From Blastocladiella britannica (Eukaryota > Blastocladiomycota > Blastocladiomycetes > Blastocladiales > Blastocladiaceae): a DNA stretch of 10,431 nt. The stretch spans positions 1-10,431 of the forward strand of contig MU625161.1 in assembly GCA_025349905.2 (NCBI GenBank), read 5' to 3'. The translations under genes were made by a program, and so were the position numbers. The notes under the pieces were generated by a model. It did no database searches. It was not told the DNA's origin and saw only the letters and a program-made list of their open reading frames with translations. Shown here in pieces: positions 7,501 through 10,431 of this stretch (positions are counted from its first letter, which is position 1; each line of letters opens with the position of its first letter).

Positions 7501-8993
7501 ATGGGGCTGCCACCTGCAGCGGCGAGCAGCACGACTGCTTCGTCGTCTTCGTCTGCGCCTGTATCGTCGTCGGCGGCCGCATCTTCATTCGTGGCCGGGT
7601 CGTCTTTCGCGCCTGCACTGTCTTCCGCGGTCGGGTCGTCGTCCGCGTCGGCCTTATCGTTGTCTGCGCCGGCATGGTCGCCTGCGCCTGCGTCGTCATC
7701 TGCCACCGGATCGTCTTTTGCCGCGTTCGCACGGTCGTCCGCATCGGCGTTATCGTTTTCCGCGCCGGCATGGTCGCCCGTGGGAGGATCGTCATCTGCC
7801 GTCGCATCGTCGGCCAATGCCGCATTGTTTTCCACTGCCGCACAATCGTCGCCCGCGCCGGCATCGTCGTCCATGGCGGGGTCGTCCTCCACTACCACAC
7901 GCTCGTCCACGGCTGCAGTTGCGCCCGTCGAGCTCACTCATGCCCAGAAGCGGCGGCTGAAGAAGCAGCAAAAGCAACAGCGGGAGCAGCAGTGGGAGCA
8001 GCATCACCAGCGACCACCATTTCCCAGGCCTGCACCTGCTTCGATTTCCGCGCCGCTCCCGCTCACATGCAATTCACCCACCAACAGCAGCAGCAGCAGC
8101 AGCAGCAGCGAGGCATCCGACAGAAGCAGTTCCGACAAGAATGTATCCCATCAACGACCGGATTCCAGTACGCGGCTCGCTAGGCACCTCCGTCCGCGTC
8201 GCTCTCTGCCGATCAGGTGGAATCACAGTCGCATTTGCTCACCATGCGGGATTTGGAGCGAATGTCGCTACAGTAAGCTGTCGCCGTCGGAGGAGCAGTT
8301 CTCGGCAATGCGATCAATTGAAAGAAGCAAGTCATTTATTTGATTTTTTTTATTGTCATGTACTTTGGACTTTCGACTTCGTTTATTTTCACATTGCCCG
8401 AGTCGGTTCCATGGCATGTCCTCGCTCGCACAGGAAACGGATTCACCTTCAAAAGCTAATCCCATCAATACTTGTATTTTTGCTGCTGCTTCTGGTCAGC
8501 CTTGTATTGTATAACATGTTACAACAACAATCCTCGCTCCTTGTCGTTCTCGCCGTGCCGGCCCTGGCAGCTCGTAAGCGCACGCGATTTGCGTGTCGCC
8601 ATCGGCCCGCGCCGGCGCCAACGGGTCCGACAACATTGATCAGGATCAATTGAAAGTGAAGTTTGGGAAACAGAGGCCAAATATATTTGGGAAAGGCGCA
8701 CAGTGAGTCGAGCTGCACGCGGTCGAGGCACTCAGCCACACTACAAGCTTCCAAGATTAGCTGCAAGCAAAATCTGCCGATGTGATTTTTATTTTTTTTC
8801 GTATTGGAGCTTAAGTCCCCGTCCTTGACTGGTTCAGGCACACGCCGACCTCATAGAAGAATACCTGGCTCCAACATGGACCTGCGCGCTGGATCTTCAT
8901 GAAGTATCAGCGAAAGGCAAAAAAAAAAACGTTTTGTTTGGGATGATGGTGACGACGCGTTTCAAGATCGAATCCTGTCTCGAGCCACTTTAG
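7501..8993 (+). CDS. Unrecognised Ser/Ala-rich protein with a basic Lys/Gln segment and a membrane-like segment, five-exon model uncertain
   Basis: I do not recognise this protein. A phase-consistent model is 7501-8142, 8217-8272, 8434-8573, 8644-8702, 8838-8993, giving 350 residues. Donors are GTATCC, GTAAGC, GTAAGC and GTGAGT; acceptors all end in CAG. Residues 1-140 are Ser/Ala/Pro-rich with an imperfect 32-residue duplication. A basic Gln/Lys helix follows (THAQKRRLKKQQKQQREQQ, near 145-163), then a run of eight Ser. Residues 241-259 are a hydrophobic segment with basic residues on its N-terminal side (KRIHLQK), as in a signal-anchor. The last exon has a good branch and acceptor (TTGACT...TTCAG). 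Weak points: the second intron is 161 nt and contains plausible coding text, the start could be upstream, and the 3' half could be a separate gene starting at 8411. Treat it as a coding region with an unsettled structure. Confidence 0.4.
7645..7836 (+). repeat. Imperfect 96-bp tandem duplication in the Ser/Ala-rich region
   Basis: The segment at 7645-7740 is repeated at 7741-7836, sharing GCGCCGGCATGGTCGC and TCGTCATCTGCC blocks. In the plus frame starting at 7501 the first 39 bases differ only at third codon positions, mostly without changing the residue. The unit is 32 codons, so frame is kept. The opposite-strand open frame has the same third positions, so this pattern does not by itself choose the strand. 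Confidence 0.65.
8086..8109 (+). repeat. AGC/CAG triplet run
   Basis: Eight perfect AGC triplets, read as poly-Ser in the proposed frame. In a neighbouring frame the same run reads as poly-Gln followed by natural-looking protein text, one reason the gene model here is uncertain. Confidence 0.9.
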
Positions 8994-9183
8994 ATTTTAA
9001 GCGAACATACCTGCCGCAGCAACGTTGCCACCGCACAACACAAGTCCCGCCCGCCATTCAAAAGGGCCCGCGAGGCCCAACTTTTTTAACATCAAAAATT
9101 ATCCAACAACTTCTTGTCGTATCGATAGATCATAGACGGTTTTTTTTACCAACCACCACCAACCCTCATACACACATTTCAAA
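8994..9183 (+). promoter_or_regulatory. Upstream region and leader of the secreted repeat protein gene
   Basis: A 190-bp gap before the signal-peptide ATG. The part nearest the gene is C/A- and T-rich (T runs at 9083-9088 and 9141-9148, then an ACC/CCA-rich leader) and ends in TTTCAAAATGG, an A-rich start context. Such pyrimidine- and A-rich leaders are common in strongly expressed fungal genes. No clear TATA box is visible. Confidence 0.4.
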
Positions 9184-10431
9184 ATGGTCAAGAAGATCGT
9201 CCTCTCAGTTGCGCTCGTCGCCTCCCTTGTTGCCTCGGCCTCGGCCCTCCCCGCCTACGGCAAGAAGACCACCACCACCGAGACCACCACTCGTTCGTAT
9301 AAGATAGCTCCTAAAATTTTTGTTGTTCGCATGGAATGAAAAGCTGAACTTTTTGATTTGCGGCACAATCAACAGCTTGCACCACCGCCACCGAGACCAC
9401 CAAGTCCGTGTCGACCACTCCCTGCACCACCGCCACCGAGACCACCAAGTCGACCACCACGACTCCCTGCTCCACGGGCACCGAGACCACCAAGTCCGTG
9501 TCGACCACTCCCTGCACCACCGGCACTGAGACCAAGAAGTCGACCACCACGACTCCCTGCTCCACTGGCACCGAGACCACCAAGTCCGTGTCGACCACTC
9601 CCTGCACCACCGGCACCGAGACTGAGAAGTCGAAGTCCACGTACCCCGCCACCACCCCGTGCGACGAGGCCACCAAGGACGTGCCCAAGCCCACTGGTGG
9701 TTACGACTACGGCAAGCCCATCCCGGCCCCGGTCCCGGCCCCGTACGATGCCAACAAGGACGTCGACACCAAGCCCGCTGGCTACAACGGCGACTACGGC
9801 TACGGTGCCGACAAGCCCGTGGACACCCCCGCGGCCTACAACGGCGACTACGCCAAGGATGCGGACAAGCCCGCGACCGCCCCGTCCGGCTACGACGCTG
9901 CCTACCCGACTCCGGCTTACGAGGGCGACAAGCCCAAGAAGCACCGCAAGAAGTGCCGCAAGCACCACAAGAAGTCGGCCGGTTACGGCGACGACAAGCC
10001 CGCGACCGCCCCCTACGGTGGCGACAAGCCCGCGACCGCCCCCTACGGTGGCGACAAGCCCGCGACCGCCCCCTACGGTGACGACAAGCCCGTGAAGACC
10101 CCCGCTGGCGGCGACTATGGCTACGGCAAGGACGTGCCCTACCCGACCACCCCGGTCGAGTCGACCAAGGACGTGCCCTACCCGGCTTCGACCCCGTGCG
10201 ACACCCCCGTCGAGTCCACCAAGGACGTGCCCTACCCGGCTTCGACCCCGTGCGACACCCCCGTCGAGTCCACCAAGGACGTGCCCTACCCGGCTTCGAC
10301 CCCCTGCACCACCGCCACTGAGACCGAGAAGTCGACCACTCCCTGCACCACCGGCACCGAGACCGAGAAGTCCACCACCCCGTGCACTACCGGTACCGCC
10401 ACTGAGAAGTCGACCACTCCCTGCACTACCG
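9184..10431 (+). CDS. Secreted Thr/Pro/Cys tandem-repeat protein, probable cell-wall or extracellular protein (3' end beyond window)
   Basis: Exons are 9184-9292 and 9376 onward, joined by an 83-nt phase-1 intron (GTTCGT...CAACAG); 388 residues are visible and no stop is reached. A signal peptide is clear: basic start MVKK, a hydrophobic core, and an AXA site with cleavage after A21 before LPAYG. The mature part is low-complexity: 15-residue TPC(T/S)T(A/G)TET repeats from residue 38, a Tyr/Gly/Asp/Lys/Pro-rich middle, a His/Lys-rich basic patch (KKHRKKCRKHHKK, about 223-235), 10-residue DKPATAPYGG repeats, 18-residue STKDVPYPASTPCDTPVE repeats, then 13-residue TPCTTGTETEKST repeats. Nearly all codons end in C or G, suggesting high expression. 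Dense Thr/Ser/Pro suggests O-glycosylation, and one Cys per repeat suggests disulfide linking (inference). Exon 2 has no in-frame ATG, so an ATG-based search misses it. No GPI signal can be judged because the C-terminus is missing. Confidence 0.88.
9293..9375 (+). other. 83-nt intron of the secreted repeat protein gene
   Basis: Donor GTTCGT and acceptor AATCAACAG. The interior is A/T-rich with stops, while both flanks encode Thr-rich repeat text. Splicing gives TETTTPCTTATET, continuous with the repeat that follows. The donor is weak, but the phase is the only one that opens the downstream repeat frame. Confidence 0.8.
9378..9659 (+). repeat. 45-bp coding repeat array, six units
   Basis: Units begin at TGC codons 9378, 9423, 9468, 9513, 9558 and 9603; the first five are exactly 45 bp and the sixth is 57 bp. 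Two versions alternate: one ends AAGTCCGTGTCGACCACTCCC-like, the other has AAGTCGACCACCACGACTCCC-like text. This gives a 90-bp higher-order period. Each unit encodes 15 residues with a single Cys. Confidence 0.92.
9991..10080 (+). repeat. 30-bp coding repeat, three units
   Basis: Three head-to-tail copies at 9991-10020, 10021-10050 and 10051-10080. The last two are identical and the first differs at one base. Each encodes ten residues (DKPATAPYG plus Gly or Asp). A diverged fourth copy starts at 10081. Confidence 0.95.
10155..10304 (+). repeat. 54-bp coding repeat, two full units and a partial third
   Basis: Units start at GTC codons 10155, 10209 and 10263. The first two are nearly identical; the third runs into the next repeat family at the CCC TGC junction. 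Each full unit encodes 18 residues (VESTKDVPYPASTPCDTP). Confidence 0.93.
10305..10431 (+). repeat. 39-bp coding repeat array, cut by the window end
   Basis: TGC-initiated units at 10305, 10344, 10383 and 10422, exactly 39 bp apart, with the last cut by the window end. Each encodes 13 residues (CTTGTETEKSTTP). This is a shortened relative of the 45-bp family near the N-terminus. Confidence 0.93.

Noticed and set aside
7314..7937. Upstream extension of the RING gene to an ATG at 7937
   Set aside because: The 7314-7500 part reads like noncoding text with scattered Cys/Trp, and a CCAAT box sits just upstream of the ATG at 7313. Kept only as an alternative.
8449..8841. Minus-strand open frame containing a Leu/Cys-rich F-box-like stretch
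   Set aside because: It looks partly natural, but no F-box motif can be confirmed, and the plus strand offers phase-consistent exons with better splice sites over the same bases.
8960..8990. tRNA-like B-box (GATCGAATCC) near the end of the plus-strand gene
   Set aside because: No matching T-arm, acceptor stem or A-box upstream; it lies inside the proposed last exon.
9358..10095. Pro/Thr/Arg-rich plus frame and Val/Gly-rich minus frames over the repeat gene
   Set aside because: They are shadows of the Thr/Pro repeat exon in the wrong frames; the spliced frame from the signal peptide excludes them.
9378..10431. Regular repeats that could suggest a CRISPR array or noncoding satellite
   Set aside because: Repeat units are exact multiples of three, stay in one reading frame after a signal peptide, and have no unique spacers.

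Overview
The window looks like nuclear DNA of a fungus or related opisthokont. Genes are interrupted by short GT-AG introns (most of the proposed ones 55-83 nt), coding DNA is G/C-rich at third codon positions, and intergenic DNA is richer in A/T with many A or T runs. No bacterial operon structure, rRNA, tRNA, transposon or CRISPR array was found. An early-diverging fungus is my best guess. The species cannot be named from sequence alone, and all exon models here were built by hand from reading frame, splice-site and phase agreement.

Layout. (1) 398-4978, minus strand: a five-exon gene for a protein of about 1433 residues with several KH-type RNA-binding domains and a C-terminal SAM domain, the Bicaudal-C architecture. 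(2) 4979-5973: about 1 kb without a convincing gene, holding the upstream region of the KH/SAM gene and the 3' end of the next gene. (3) 5974-7313, minus strand: a three-exon gene for a protein of 407 residues ending in a RING finger (C3HC3D). An intron runs through the RING, so an unspliced reading loses most zinc ligands. (4) 7314-7500: a short A/T-rich stretch with a CCAAT box, probably a divergent promoter. (5) 7501-8993, plus strand: a less certain five-exon gene with a Ser/Ala-rich N-terminus, a Lys/Gln-rich basic segment and a hydrophobic membrane-like segment. (6) 9184 to beyond the window end, plus strand: a secreted Thr/Pro/Cys-repeat protein with a clear signal peptide, one early intron and several families of in-frame tandem repeats.

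The genes do not form an obvious pathway. The first is a likely post-transcriptional regulator, the second a likely ubiquitin ligase, the third is unrecognised, and the fourth is probably a strongly expressed wall or extracellular protein. The points most worth following are the two terminal or near-terminal introns whose retention would change protein function, the decoy 3' splice sites shared by three introns, and the modular repeat protein, whose second exon has no in-frame ATG.
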